A stretch of 64,000 bases of DNA from Streptomyces sp. CGMCC 4.7035 (GTDB lineage Bacteria > Actinomycetota > Actinomycetes > Streptomycetales > Streptomycetaceae): positions 1,736,001 through 1,800,000 of the forward strand of contig NZ_CP134053.1 in assembly GCF_031583065.1 (NCBI RefSeq), written 5' to 3'. Both the position numbers and the translations under genes were made by a program. The notes below the pieces were generated by a model. It made no database searches and was not told the origin of the DNA. It saw only the letters and a list, made by a program, of their open reading frames with translations. The stretch's first letter is position 1, and every line of letters begins with the position of its first letter. Below, one piece after another: positions 45,025-53,288 of this stretch.

Positions 45025-46416
45025 ATGGCACTCTCCCGTTCGGCACGCTTAGGGGCCCTCGCCACCGCGGCGGCCTCCTTTCTCGCCATCGCGGCCTCCT
45101 CCGCCCCGTCCGCCGGCGCCGACGGCATCGGTGACACCTATTTCCCGCAGCTCGGCAACGGCGGCTACGACGCCCGCCACTACGCCCTCGACGTGGCGTA
45201 CAACCCGGACACCGACCGCCTCGACGGCCGTACGACGATCACGGCCCGCGCCACCCAGAGCCTCACCTCCTTCGACCTCGACCTCCAGAAGCTCGACGTC
45301 ACGAAGGTCGAAGTGAACGGCAGACCCGCCCAGTTCACCCGCGAGGGCGACGAGATCCGCATCACCCCGCGCGGCGTCCTCCCCAAGGGCAAGGACTTCA
45401 CGGTCACCGTCACCTACGGCGGCATCCCCGAAGCCCTCGGCGGCCCCATCGTCTTCGGCTCCAACTACGGGTGGATGAAGACCGCCGACGGTGTCTTCGT
45501 CGCCTGCGAGCCCAACGCCGCCTCCACCTGGTTCCCCTCCAGCGACCACCCCGCCGACAAGGCCACCTACGACATCCGCATCAAGGCCCCCAAGGGCCTG
45601 ACCGCCGTCTCCAACGGCCGCCTGGTCTCCACGTACGACAAGGGCGACCAGACCGTGACCCACTGGCGTGAGACCAAGCCGATGGCCACGTACCTGGCCA
45701 CGGCGACCGTCGGCAAGTTCGACGTGAAGACCGGGAAGACACCCTCGGGGATCCCGATCTACGTCGCCATCGACCCGGTCCTGGCGAACAGCAACAACGT
45801 CGACGTGTACGCCGTCACGGCCGAGGCCACCGACTACTGGTCACAGGTCTTCGGCCCGTACCCCTTCGAGGAGACCGGCGCCATCGTCGACGACATGCCC
45901 GAGGCGGGCTTCTCGCTGGAGGTCCAGTCGAAGCCCGTGTACTCGGCCGTCCGCTCCGAGTCGACCATCGTGCACGAGCTGGCCCACCAGTGGTTCGGCG
46001 ACTCGGTCTCGGTGGAGCGCTGGAAGGACATCTGGCTCAACGAGGGCTTCGCGACCTACGCCCAGTGGCTGTGGGCCGAGCACAAGGGCACCCGCTCGGC
46101 GCACGACTCCTTCCTCGCGGCATACAACGCCCGCCCGGCCGACAATGCCTTCTGGCAGATCACGGTGGCCGACCCGCAGCGCGACACCATGTTCGCCTCG
46201 GCGGTCTACCAGCGCGGTGCGATGACGCTCCAGGCGCTGCGGGAGCGCATCGGCGACACCGCGTTCTTCAAGCTCCTGCCCACCTGGACGAAGCTCCACC
46301 GGTACGGCAACGCGAACACCGGCGACTTCATCCGGCTCGCGGAGAGGATCTCGGGGCAGAAGCTGGACGACCTGTTCCAGAAGTGGATCTACACCACCGG
46401 AAAGCCGGCTCTGTAA
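45025..46416 (+). CDS. Secreted M1-family metallopeptidase
   Basis: The 463-residue protein has a Sec signal peptide (cleavage near SAGA-DG, residue 32). An aminopeptidase-N-like beta domain (about 40-220) precedes a thermolysin-like domain with zinc motif HELAHQW near 316 and the third ligand Glu in NEGFATY near 338. The exopeptidase motif GxMEN is not clearly present (region reads VDDMPEAGFSLEVQSKP). It is half the size of classical M1 enzymes and lacks the C-terminal helical domain, like several secreted Streptomyces M1 peptidases. It may process peptides for the adjacent oligopeptide importer (inference from location). Confidence 0.9.
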   Translation: MALSRSARLGALATAAASFLAIAASSAPSAGADGIGDTYFPQLGNGGYDARHYALDVAYNPDTDRLDGRTTITARATQSLTSFDLDLQKLDVTKVEVNGRPAQFTREGDEIRITPRGVLPKGKDFTVTVTYGGIPEALGGPIVFGSNYGWMKTADGVFVACEPNAASTWFPSSDHPADKATYDIRIKAPKGLTAVSNGRLVSTYDKGDQTVTHWRETKPMATYLATATVGKFDVKTGKTPSGIPIYVAIDPVLANSNNVDVYAVTAEATDYWSQVFGPYPFEETGAIVDDMPEAGFSLEVQSKPVYSAVRSESTIVHELAHQWFGDSVSVERWKDIWLNEGFATYAQWLWAEHKGTRSAHDSFLAAYNARPADNAFWQITVADPQRDTMFASAVYQRGAMTLQALRERIGDTAFFKLLPTWTKLHRYGNANTGDFIRLAERISGQKLDDLFQKWIYTTGKPAL

Positions 46417-46502
46417 CCTCGGCAACCTCGGCGCTCCGGAGCTTCGACCTTGCTTTATAAGGCGCGCACCCTCCATGCCCTTCGATAGGTGACAATGTAG
46501 GG

Positions 46503-47159
46503 GTGCTCCAGCAATTGTTCAGCCCCTCCGTCCAGCACACGCTGGACGTCGTCGGCATCTTCGTCTTCGCGATCTCCGGCGCGCTGCTGGCCGTCCGCAA
46601 GAACTTCGACGTCTTCGGCATCGCCGTGCTCGCCGAGGTCACCGCGCTGGGCGGAGGGGTCTTTCGTGACCTGGTCATCGGTGCCGTACCGCCGGCCGCC
46701 TTCACGGATCTGGGGTACTTCCTGACCCCGTTGCTCGCCGCCCTCCTGGTGTTCTTCCTCCACCCCCAGGTGGAGCGCATCCAGGTCGCCGTCAACGTCT
46801 TCGACGCGGCCGGCCTCGGCCTGTTCTGTGTCGCCGGGACGACGAAGGCGTACGCCTACGGACTCGGCCTCACCTCGTCCGCGGCTCTGGGTCTCGCCAC
46901 GGCCGTGGGCGGCGGCGTACTGCGGGACGTCCTCGCCAACGAGGTGCCCTCCCTGCTGCGCTGGGACCGCGACCTGTACGCGGTGCCGGCGATCGTGGGC
47001 GCCACGATGGTCGTGCTCTGCATCCGCTATGACGCGCTGACCCCGTTCACCTCCGGGCTCGCGGTGGTCACCGCTTTCGTACTGCGCCTGCTGGCGATGA
47101 GGTTCCACTGGCGAGCGCCGCGCGCTTGGAACCGTCGCTCCACGGTTGCTGAGGAATAG
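46503..47159 (+). CDS. TRIC-like (YadS/UPF0126) membrane channel protein
   Basis: The 218-residue protein has six to seven helices as two repeats, each with the family's glycine-rich motif: ALGGGVFRDLVIGAVPP and AVGGGVLRDVLANEVPS. Prokaryotic TRIC homologues form trimeric cation channels; E. coli YadS and YicG belong to the same family with transport roles still debated. GTG 46503. The last 92 bases overlap the 3' end of the convergent esterase gene. Confidence 0.9.
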   Translation: MLQQLFSPSVQHTLDVVGIFVFAISGALLAVRKNFDVFGIAVLAEVTALGGGVFRDLVIGAVPPAAFTDLGYFLTPLLAALLVFFLHPQVERIQVAVNVFDAAGLGLFCVAGTTKAYAYGLGLTSSAALGLATAVGGGVLRDVLANEVPSLLRWDRDLYAVPAIVGATMVVLCIRYDALTPFTSGLAVVTAFVLRLLAMRFHWRAPRAWNRRSTVAEE

Positions 47160-48294
47160 CCCCGGTGACGGGCTTGCCGGTCATCTGCTGGGTCAGCCAG
47201 GTGAACGCGTACGGGATCTGCGGCCGCCACAGGGCCAGCGTGTGGCCGCCGGCGCTGCGCGGGATGAACACCGTGCGCACCGTTGTGGGCGGTTTGGCGA
47301 TCCCCTTGAGCGCCGCGGCCGCCTGATAGCCGTCGCCCAGCTGGCCGGACAGATAGAGGGAGATGCGCGGCGGGGTGCGGTAGCCCTTCAGCAGGAGGAA
47401 CGGATTGTTCTCGCGCCGCAGCTCGATGCTCCGCGCGGCGAGCGAGTGGCGTTCGCCGATCGGGTCGTTGTAGCCGGACATGCTGATGGCGGCCCGGTAG
47501 CGGTCGGGGTGCGCGACCGCGAGCTTCGCCGCGCAGTGCGCTCCCGCGGAGTAGCCGGCGGCCGCCCAGCCGTTCGGCGCGGACTGGGCGCGGAAGTTGT
47601 CCGTCACCATCTTGGGCACGTCTATGCTCAGCCAGCTGTCGGCGTTGACGGTGCCCGGGATGTTCGCGCAGCCGGTGTCGACCTTGGCGATGAGGTTGGT
47701 GCGCGGCGCGACCAGGATGAACGGCGCCACCTGCCCGCTGCGCATCAGCGGCAGCAGTTGCTCGTGCACGTTGAGCGAGCCGAACCACGCCTTCGCCGAG
47801 CCGGGATAGCCGGACAGCAGCTCCACGACCGGGAACTTCTTGTTGCGGTAGGCGGGTTCGTCGTACTGCGGCGGCAGCCAGACGTAGACCTCGGCGTTGA
47901 CGCCCGAGACTCGTCCCCTGACCTGCGTGACGCGTACCCCGCCGGCGGCGTGCATGCCCGGCCCCTCGGCCTGCGTGAACTGCTGGCGAACCTTGGGCAG
48001 GGCCTTGACCTGGATGCCCCCGGTGCCGTCCTTGCCGAGGTCGGCGGCCTGCTGCACATGGTTGCCGGTGCCGAGCAGGTCGTCCCAGTTGTCGTACAGG
48101 CTGTTGGCGTTGTTCACCATGACGAAGACCAGGGTGATCGCCGTGCCCTGGGCGAACAACAGCATCAGCAGCCGGGCCGCATGGCGCACGACCACCGGGC
48201 CGCGGATCCGGGACCACAGGAGCAGAGGCAGGATGAGGGCGACCGCCGCGAGGGCGATCGACGTGAGGAGGAACGGCGTCCCGGTGAGACTCAT
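47068..48294 (-). CDS. Membrane-anchored esterase (esterase D / mycolyltransferase-like fold)
   Basis: The 408-residue protein has two to three N-terminal helices (about 5-70) followed by an extracytoplasmic alpha/beta hydrolase of the esterase D/antigen 85 group. It shows VYVWLPPQYDEPAYRNKKFP, the nucleophile elbow GYSAGA (Ser near 247) and His in SAGGHTLALW. Such proteins are widespread in actinobacteria, and their acyl substrates are unknown. Its C-terminus (about 30 residues) is encoded opposite the end of the TRIC-like gene. Confidence 0.85.
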   Translation of the reverse strand: MSLTGTPFLLTSIALAAVALILPLLLWSRIRGPVVVRHAARLLMLLFAQGTAITLVFVMVNNANSLYDNWDDLLGTGNHVQQAADLGKDGTGGIQVKALPKVRQQFTQAEGPGMHAAGGVRVTQVRGRVSGVNAEVYVWLPPQYDEPAYRNKKFPVVELLSGYPGSAKAWFGSLNVHEQLLPLMRSGQVAPFILVAPRTNLIAKVDTGCANIPGTVNADSWLSIDVPKMVTDNFRAQSAPNGWAAAGYSAGAHCAAKLAVAHPDRYRAAISMSGYNDPIGERHSLAARSIELRRENNPFLLLKGYRTPPRISLYLSGQLGDGYQAAAALKGIAKPPTTVRTVFIPRSAGGHTLALWRPQIPYAFTWLTQQMTGKPVTGAIPQQPWSDGSKRAALASGTSSPAGAVRKR

Positions 48295-48456
48295 CGGCTT
48301 TGCGGCTCTCCCTGTGAAACGGATGGATCAAGCTGTACGTCTTCTGAGAGGGAATCCGGGGGCCATCGGTCACGGACGAGTGGTGACACTTACCGAGAAA
48401 TTGCCAAAACCTCACCTAGGAGTGGCTGGAAATCGCGTGGTGGCGGGGTGCGCAGT

Positions 48457-48469
48457 TGTGATCGTCACA
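48457..48469. promoter_or_regulatory. Short palindrome in a divergent promoter region
   Basis: TGTGA-TCG-TCACA lies between the esterase (minus) and thioesterase (plus) genes, 54 bases before the latter. The half-sites resemble CRP-type sites but the spacer is 3 rather than 6, so it is only a candidate operator. Confidence 0.3.
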
Positions 48470-48523
48470 CGGTCGAAACGGCAAAAGCTACTGCTTAGTA
48501 ATCACCTGTTGTAGCGTTCAGGC

Positions 48524-49387
48524 ATGCCAGATGCAGCTACCGCCCAGGCCGCACGAGCCGCAATCGGCGACAGCGAGTTCGACCGCGACACCGCGGTCAC
48601 CCTCCGCGAGCCCGGCGTCTACGACATCGACCTCTCCGCCGGCTGGACGATCATCAGCGCCGTCAACGGCGGCTATCTGCTGGCCGTCCTGGGCCGGGCC
48701 CTCGCGGACGCCCTGCCGCACTCCGACCCGTTCACGATCTCCGCGCACTACCTCACCGCGTCCCAGCCGGGCCCCGCGGTGATCCGGACGGAGCTCGTCC
48801 GCACCGGCCGCACCCTCTCCACCGGTCAGGCTTCCCTCTTCCAGTACGACGACGAGGGCCGCGAGGTCGAACGGATCCGCGTCCTCGCCTCCTACGGCGA
48901 CCTGGACTCCCTGCCCGACGACGTCCGTACGAGCGCGAAGCCGCCGGCCTTCCCGCCGTTGGACCAGTGCTTCGGCCCCGAGGACGGCCCGGCGCCGGTC
49001 CCCGGCAGCTCGGCCATCACCGACCGCCTGATGCTGAAGCTCGACCCCGCCACGCTGGGCTGGGCGCTCGGATCGCCGTCCGGCAAGGGCGAGATGAGGG
49101 CCTGGTTCGGGCTCGCCGACGGCCGCGACGCGGATCCGCTCTCGCTGCTCCTCGCGGTCGACGCGCTGCCGCCGACCGCCTTCGAGCTCGGCCTCTCCGG
49201 CTGGGTGCCGACGGTTGAACTGACCGTCCACGTCCGTTCCCGCCCGGCACCGGGCCCGCTGAGGGTCTCCATCACCACGCGCAACCTCGCGGGCGGCTTC
49301 CTGGAAGAGGACGCGGAGGTATGGGACAGCGCAAACCGCCTGGTCGCCCAGTCACGCCAACTGGCGAGGGCCAGGCTGGCCGCCTGA
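48524..49387 (+). CDS. Acyl-CoA thioesterase (TesB-like double hotdog)
   Basis: The 287-residue protein has two hotdog halves: the first around GWTIISAVNGGYLLAVLGRA, with the Asn/Gly-rich loop before the central helix, and the second around EMRAWFGLADGRDADPLSLL, with the DxDPLS-type helix start of TesB proteins. It probably hydrolyses acyl-CoA, but the acyl range is unknown. The ATG lies only about 12 bases after a TAGCGT box, so it may be translated from a very short leader. Confidence 0.85.
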   Translation: MPDAATAQAARAAIGDSEFDRDTAVTLREPGVYDIDLSAGWTIISAVNGGYLLAVLGRALADALPHSDPFTISAHYLTASQPGPAVIRTELVRTGRTLSTGQASLFQYDDEGREVERIRVLASYGDLDSLPDDVRTSAKPPAFPPLDQCFGPEDGPAPVPGSSAITDRLMLKLDPATLGWALGSPSGKGEMRAWFGLADGRDADPLSLLLAVDALPPTAFELGLSGWVPTVELTVHVRSRPAPGPLRVSITTRNLAGGFLEEDAEVWDSANRLVAQSRQLARARLAA

Positions 49388-49416
49388 GGGGACATACGGT
49401 TTGCCGCCCCCAGAGA

Positions 49417-49500
49417 CGGCAAATTCAGCCCCTCCGGCGTTTGAGGAGCGGGGGTTCAGGGGGCGGAGCCCCCTGGTGGGGTTGAAGGGGCGGAGCCCCT
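49417..49500. repeat. Interspersed Streptomyces repeat with nested hairpins
   Basis: CAAATTCAGCCCCTCCGGCG, then TTTGAGGAGCGGGGGTTCAG, and two hairpins (AGGGGGCGGAGCCCCCT and AGGGGCGGAGCCCCT) match a family I recognise between convergent genes across Streptomyces. It sits between the convergent thioesterase and TIGR03086 genes and probably terminates both. Confidence 0.7.
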
Positions 49501-49560
49501 GGAGGACGGGACGGGTAGGGGCGGCGGGGGCGGAATCCATCCCCGCCGCACCCGGCACGG

Positions 49561-50142
49561 CTACGCGCCGAACCCCCGCCGCCCGAGCCACGCCCCCAGC
49601 TCCCCATACGCATCGGCCCCCTCCGGAGCGGCCACGGCCGAGGCGAACGGCCCGTCGTCGCCGCGGTCCGGGGCCGGCAGCACGAGCCGGGCCACGGCCA
49701 GCGCGAACTCCGCAAGCTCCGGGTCGAGTTCGAGAGGACGGCCGAGCGCCTCGGACAGGTCCCACGTGTGGGTCACCGCCTCCATCACATACCCCGACAG
49801 CGCGTTGCGCCCCGACGTCTCGCCCCACGGAACACGCACCGTCGCGTCCAGCCGCGCGTCCTCCGCCCAGGCCCGCCGGACCTCCGTCCTGGCCCCGTCG
49901 TACGCGGCCGACCAGCCGTCGTCCGCGACGCCGTCCACGAACGGGCGTACGGCCAGACCGTCACCGCCCGCCCCCACCACGGCGATCCGGCGCGTGCCGC
50001 CGACGAGGTGCGACAACAGCGTCCGTACGTCGAAATCGGTACACGGCGTGGGCCCGGCGAGCTGCTCCGGCCCTACGGTCTTGATCAGCGCGGCGACCTG
50101 CTCGGCGGCACGGGCGTAGACGGGGCGGGGGTCGATGTCCAT
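49561..50142 (-). CDS. TIGR03086-type putative metal-binding protein (DinB/mycothiol-dependent fold)
   Basis: The 193-residue protein has the four-helix DinB-like fold of mycothiol-dependent maleylpyruvate isomerase N-terminal domains. It shows TPCTDFDVRTLLSHLVGGTR with His near 47, and the later metal-binding His in MEAVTHTWDLSEALG. The three-His set would bind a divalent metal. It is likely a mycothiol-linked transferase or a detoxification protein. ATG 50142 follows GAGAGGA; an earlier in-frame start at 50196 lies in the promoter. Confidence 0.85.
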   Translation of the reverse strand: MDIDPRPVYARAAEQVAALIKTVGPEQLAGPTPCTDFDVRTLLSHLVGGTRRIAVVGAGGDGLAVRPFVDGVADDGWSAAYDGARTEVRRAWAEDARLDATVRVPWGETSGRNALSGYVMEAVTHTWDLSEALGRPLELDPELAEFALAVARLVLPAPDRGDDGPFASAVAAPEGADAYGELGAWLGRRGFGA

Positions 50143-50200
50143 GGCGGTCCTCTCGAAGTGGCCCGAAGTGAGTCGGTGCCATGAGGGTCGCCTCATAACG

Positions 50201-50215
50201 TGACAGTTTCCGTCA
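50201..50215. promoter_or_regulatory. Inverted repeat between TIGR03086 and WYL regulator genes
   Basis: TGACAGTTTCCGTCA: TGACAG and TGACGG face each other across 3 bases. On the minus strand the same bases include TTGACG, a possible -35 of the TIGR03086 gene, with TTATGA downstream. A good candidate operator for the divergent WYL regulator. Confidence 0.45.
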
Positions 50216-50255
50216 ACATTTGCGCGGCCCCTCGTACCGCCGCGATGCTGGGCGG

Positions 50256-51233
50256 GTGAAGTCCGACCGCCTGCTCTCGATCCTCCTGCTGCTCCAGACC
50301 CGAGGCCGCGTCCCCGCGCACGAACTCGCCGAGCGGCTGGAGGTGTCGGTGCGCACCATCTACCGCGACATCGAGGCCCTGTCCGCCTCCGGCGTCCCGG
50401 TGTACGCGGAGCGCGGACGGCACGGCGGCATCGAACTGCTCGCCGGTTTCCGTACGGACGTCACGGGCTTGACCGCGGACGAGTCCCGCGCCCTGTTCAT
50501 CCTGGCCGCACAGGGCACGCACGCCGCCCTCGGTCTGGACGCGGCCCTCGGCTCCGCGCTGCGCAAGGTGATGGCCGCGCTGCCCGCGCCGCACCGGCCC
50601 GCCGCCGAGGTCACCAGCCGCCGCATCCTGGTCGACGCAACCCGCTGGAAGGGCGGCCCGCAGCTCGCCGTCGACCTGGACACCCTCCAGGACGCGGTGT
50701 TCGCCGACCGTCGGCTGAGGCTGCGCTACCGGCACAGCGGCGACACCGCACCGCACACGTACACGGTCGACCCGTACGGGCTCGTCTCGAAAGCGGGCGT
50801 CTGGTACCTGGTCGCCGACCGCCGCGCGAAGCCGCGGCTCTTCCGCGCCGACCGGGTGCGGTCCGCCACGCTGCTCGACGACCCCGTGCGACGGCGGCCG
50901 GGCGTCGAACTCGCCGACGCCTGGGAGGTCTTGCGTCGTGAGGTCGAGGAGCGCCCCGGTGGGCTCGACGTCACCGTACGGGTCCGGCGCGACCGCCTCG
51001 ACATGTTCCTGCGGATGACGGCCTCGGCACTGGCCGGGCTCCCCGAGGACGACGGCGCGAGCGAGTGGGTGACCGCGCGGCTGTCCTACGGCTTCGTCCG
51101 CGAGGCCCGTCAACTGCTCGCGTTCTCCGACCGCGTGGAGGTGCTCTCCCCGCCGGAAGTGCGCGAGGAACTGATGACCGCGGCCGCCTCTGTCACGAAG
51201 CTGTACCAGCCAGTAGTCGAGCGGCGGTCCTGA
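50256..51233 (+). CDS. WYL-domain (YafY/DeoR-type) transcriptional regulator
   Basis: The 325-residue protein has an N-terminal winged helix (RLLSILLLLQTRGRVPAHEL, VSVRTIYRDIEALSASGVPV), a WYL domain (about 135-215, LRLRYRHSGD, YTVDPYGLVSKAGVWYLVAD with the core SKAGVWYLVA variant) and the WCX C-terminal region. WYL regulators answer to small ligands or nucleic acids. The divergent neighbour is the likely target. GTG 50256 begins directly at the helix-turn-helix; an ATG 12 codons upstream is possible. Confidence 0.92.
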   Translation: MKSDRLLSILLLLQTRGRVPAHELAERLEVSVRTIYRDIEALSASGVPVYAERGRHGGIELLAGFRTDVTGLTADESRALFILAAQGTHAALGLDAALGSALRKVMAALPAPHRPAAEVTSRRILVDATRWKGGPQLAVDLDTLQDAVFADRRLRLRYRHSGDTAPHTYTVDPYGLVSKAGVWYLVADRRAKPRLFRADRVRSATLLDDPVRRRPGVELADAWEVLRREVEERPGGLDVTVRVRRDRLDMFLRMTASALAGLPEDDGASEWVTARLSYGFVREARQLLAFSDRVEVLSPPEVREELMTAAASVTKLYQPVVERRS

Positions 51234-51372
51234 AGTCCCTGGTCAGATCGGTCTCTTGGGATGCGCTTTACCCGGCGCACAGGCCGGGGACAGGAAGGAC
51301 TCAAGGGAGCCCTAAGCGCCGTTGGTTGAGTGCCCGCCTCAGGAACCCTCATCTTCCTTGGAGTTGTTTCTC

Positions 51373-51801
51373 ATGAAGCGTGTGCGTCTCGTCCCCGCGG
51401 TGGCCCTGCTGGCGCTCTCGCCCCTCGTCCTGACGGCGTGCGGCTCCGGCGACTCGTCGTCCTCGAACGGCAACTCCGGGCAGCAGCAGGCCTGTCAGGC
51501 CCCGTCCGGCATGCCGACCGGCGGCGCCTCCGGCCGGCCGAGCGGCGCTCCCTCGGGCGCCCCGTCGGGTGCGCCCACGGGCGCGGCGGCCTCGGGCAAG
51601 CCGACCGGCACTCCCTCCGGCATGCCGTCCGGCGCGCCCGGCGGCGGTCAGGGCGGCCCCGGCGGCGGCCAGGGAGGAGGTCAGCCGGGCGGCGCCGGCC
51701 AGGGCGGCGGCTGCGGAGGCCAGGGAGGCGGTCAGCCGGGCGGCGGCCAGGCGCAACAGGCACAGCAGGGGCAACAGGGGCAGCAGGCGCAGCAGGGCTG
51801 A
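51373..51801 (+). CDS. Low-complexity Gly/Pro/Gln-rich lipoprotein
   Basis: The 142-residue protein has a lipoprotein signal with lipobox LTAC near residues 20-23. Low-complexity sequence follows: Ser/Asn/Gln, then PSGAPSG/PTG repeats, then a GGQGGGQPGG stretch and a QQ-rich end (QQAQQGQQGQQAQQG). Apart from Cys in QACQAP and GGCGGQ there is no sign of a folded domain. Function unknown; perhaps a cell-envelope stalk or spacer. The signal peptide sets ATG 51373. Confidence 0.8.
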   Translation: MKRVRLVPAVALLALSPLVLTACGSGDSSSSNGNSGQQQACQAPSGMPTGGASGRPSGAPSGAPSGAPTGAAASGKPTGTPSGMPSGAPGGGQGGPGGGQGGGQPGGAGQGGGCGGQGGGQPGGGQAQQAQQGQQGQQAQQG

Positions 51802-51810
51802 CCTGGACTC

Positions 51811-51838
51811 GGTACTCGGTACTCGGTACTCGGTACTC
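51811..51838. repeat. Four tandem copies of GGTACTC
   Basis: A 7-base microsatellite directly after the low-complexity lipoprotein gene. Not in a coding frame. Confidence 0.9.
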
Positions 51839-51907
51839 CATGCTCCGTACGACAGAGGCGGCGCACTCGGTGAACGGGCGCGCCGCCTCCGCTCGTGTCC
51901 GTCCCGG

Positions 51908-52537
51908 TCAGGCCGGCCAGTGGTGGCGGCCGATGCTGATGAGCCGCATCTGACGGGCCGCGACCTGGGCCACGCGCTCGCGCTCCTCCGGCGGCGCTTC
52001 CAGCGCCTCCAGGAAGAGTGAGGCGGTGATCAGCATCTGGTCGACGTACAGATGAGCGAGCATGAGCAGGTCGTCGTCGCTCCACCCCGCCGACTCGGGG
52101 TCCTTGGCCAGCTCGGCCTTCACCTCCTCGGTGAACCGGGCCAGTTGCTCCCGGATGGCCTCTCGTACGGGCTGCACCCCGCCGTGCCGTTCACGGGCGA
52201 TGAACCGGACGTGGGCGGGGTGGGTGTCCACGTGGCGGGCGATCAGATCGACGGCGCGGGCTATGCGTTCGGCGCTGTCGCCGGTTCCGCCGGACACCGT
52301 CGTCGCGATCATCGGGTGCAGGCTGCCCAGTGCCTCCTCGACGAGGGCCACACCGAGGTCCGCGGTCGAGCGGAAGTGCCGGTAGAAGGCGGTCGGGGCG
52401 ACGCCGACCGCCCGGGTGACCTCGCGCAGTCCCAGGCTGCTCAGGCTTTGCTCCTCCAGCAGTCCGAGCGCCGCGTCCAGGAGCGCCTGCCGGGTCTTCT
52501 GCTTCTGGGCCTGTCGGATGCCGAGGGTGTGACTCAT
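51908..52537 (-). CDS. TetR-family regulator, FabR-like
   Basis: The 209-residue protein has a helix-turn-helix (LREVTRAVGVAPTAFYRHFR, about 37-56) and a ligand domain with the YVDQMLITASLFLEALEAPP region seen in FabR/DesT-type regulators of unsaturated fatty acid synthesis. The N-terminal RQAQKQKTRQALLDAAL also fits that group. It is divergent from two small membrane protein genes and probably represses them and itself through the ACAACTGT sites between. Confidence 0.88.
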   Translation of the reverse strand: MSHTLGIRQAQKQKTRQALLDAALGLLEEQSLSSLGLREVTRAVGVAPTAFYRHFRSTADLGVALVEEALGSLHPMIATTVSGGTGDSAERIARAVDLIARHVDTHPAHVRFIARERHGGVQPVREAIREQLARFTEEVKAELAKDPESAGWSDDDLLMLAHLYVDQMLITASLFLEALEAPPEERERVAQVAARQMRLISIGRHHWPA

Positions 52538-52545
52538 GCCATGCA

Positions 52546-52630
52546 GTTAACAACTGTTCTCTGGAATTGAAAAGCCGTGGGACGCGCTAGACTCAGAAGT
52601 CAGTGAACAACTGTAACTACAACCGTTCAC
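52546..52630. promoter_or_regulatory. Divergent promoter with paired TetR-type operator candidates
   Basis: Two related sites: GTTAACAACTGTTC at 52546-52559 next to the TetR start, and GTGAACAACTGTAAC at 52603-52617, itself the left part of GTGAAC-16-GTTCAC ending at 52630. A plus-strand promoter TTGAAA (52567) and TAGACT (52588) lies between them, so site 2 covers the predicted start of transcription of the small membrane protein gene. Confidence 0.6.
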
Positions 52631-52672
52631 CGAAACGTCACGAGAGGCAATCTCGGAGGGGGATCTCGTCCC

Positions 52673-52840
52673 ATGCTGTTCCTCGTCGCCGCACTCCTGC
52701 TCCTGGGCATGGTCCTGGGCACCGTGGCCCACGCCCCGCTCTCCTTCACCCTCGTCGCCGCGGCCGTCATCGGTGCCTGGCTCGTGGTCTTCGCCGTCCG
52801 CGAGCGGCACGCACGCCGGCGGCATCCGTCGGCCCACTGA
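52673..52840 (+). CDS. Small two-helix membrane protein
   Basis: The 55-residue protein begins [20 protein letters not shown], has a second hydrophobic segment ([20 protein letters not shown]) and a basic tail [11 protein letters not shown], so both ends are likely cytoplasmic. GGAGGGGG lies about 10 bases before the ATG. It follows the predicted TetR-controlled promoter and is 38 bases upstream of another membrane protein gene. No family recognised. Confidence 0.75.
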   Translation: MLFLVAALLLLGMVLGTVAHAPLSFTLVAAAVIGAWLVVFAVRERHARRRHPSAH

Positions 52841-52878
52841 TCCACCGAACACCGACCGACCCTCGGGAGCTGACCGTC

Positions 52879-53175
52879 ATGCAACTCACCGCCGCACGAA
52901 CCGCACGAACCGAGGACACCGCCGCACCGGCCCGCCGCAGCGGTGTGCGCGACACGGACGGCATGGCCGTCGCGTCCTTCATCCTGGGCCTGCTCGGCCT
53001 TCTCGTCCTGAACGTCTTCCTGGGGCCGATCGCCATCGTCCTGGCATCGGTCGCCCTGTGGCACGGCACGAAGCGCCGGGGCCGCGCACTCCTCGGCCTG
53101 GGCCTGGGCATCGCGGACCTCGTGGTCCTGGTGACCTTCATGCAGCTGGACCACACCGTGTCCTGGAGCTTCTAG
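52879..53175 (+). CDS. DUF4190-type membrane protein
   Basis: The 98-residue protein has a 35-residue hydrophilic N-terminus, then [20 protein letters not shown] and [20 protein letters not shown], the DUF4190 core, and a third hydrophobic stretch ([18 protein letters not shown]). Function unknown. GGGAG precedes the ATG. Probably co-transcribed with the preceding small membrane protein under TetR control. Confidence 0.8.
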   Translation: MQLTAARTARTEDTAAPARRSGVRDTDGMAVASFILGLLGLLVLNVFLGPIAIVLASVALWHGTKRRGRALLGLGLGIADLVVLVTFMQLDHTVSWSF

Positions 53176-53272
53176 ACCGCTGCGGGTACCGCCGCCGGTA
53201 CCCGGGGCGAGAACCGGCCGCACCGCACCGCACACACGGCCCTCCAGGGCCGAGGCCGAAAAGGGACGGCCC

Positions 53273-53278
53273 TAGAAT
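53273..53278 (+). promoter_or_regulatory. -10 box placing a leaderless start for the cysteine desulfurase
   Basis: TAGAAT ends 10 bases before the ATG at 53289, and no ribosome-binding sequence lies between, so transcription probably starts at or next to the ATG. Confidence 0.5.
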
Positions 53279-53288
53279 TGGGCCCACC

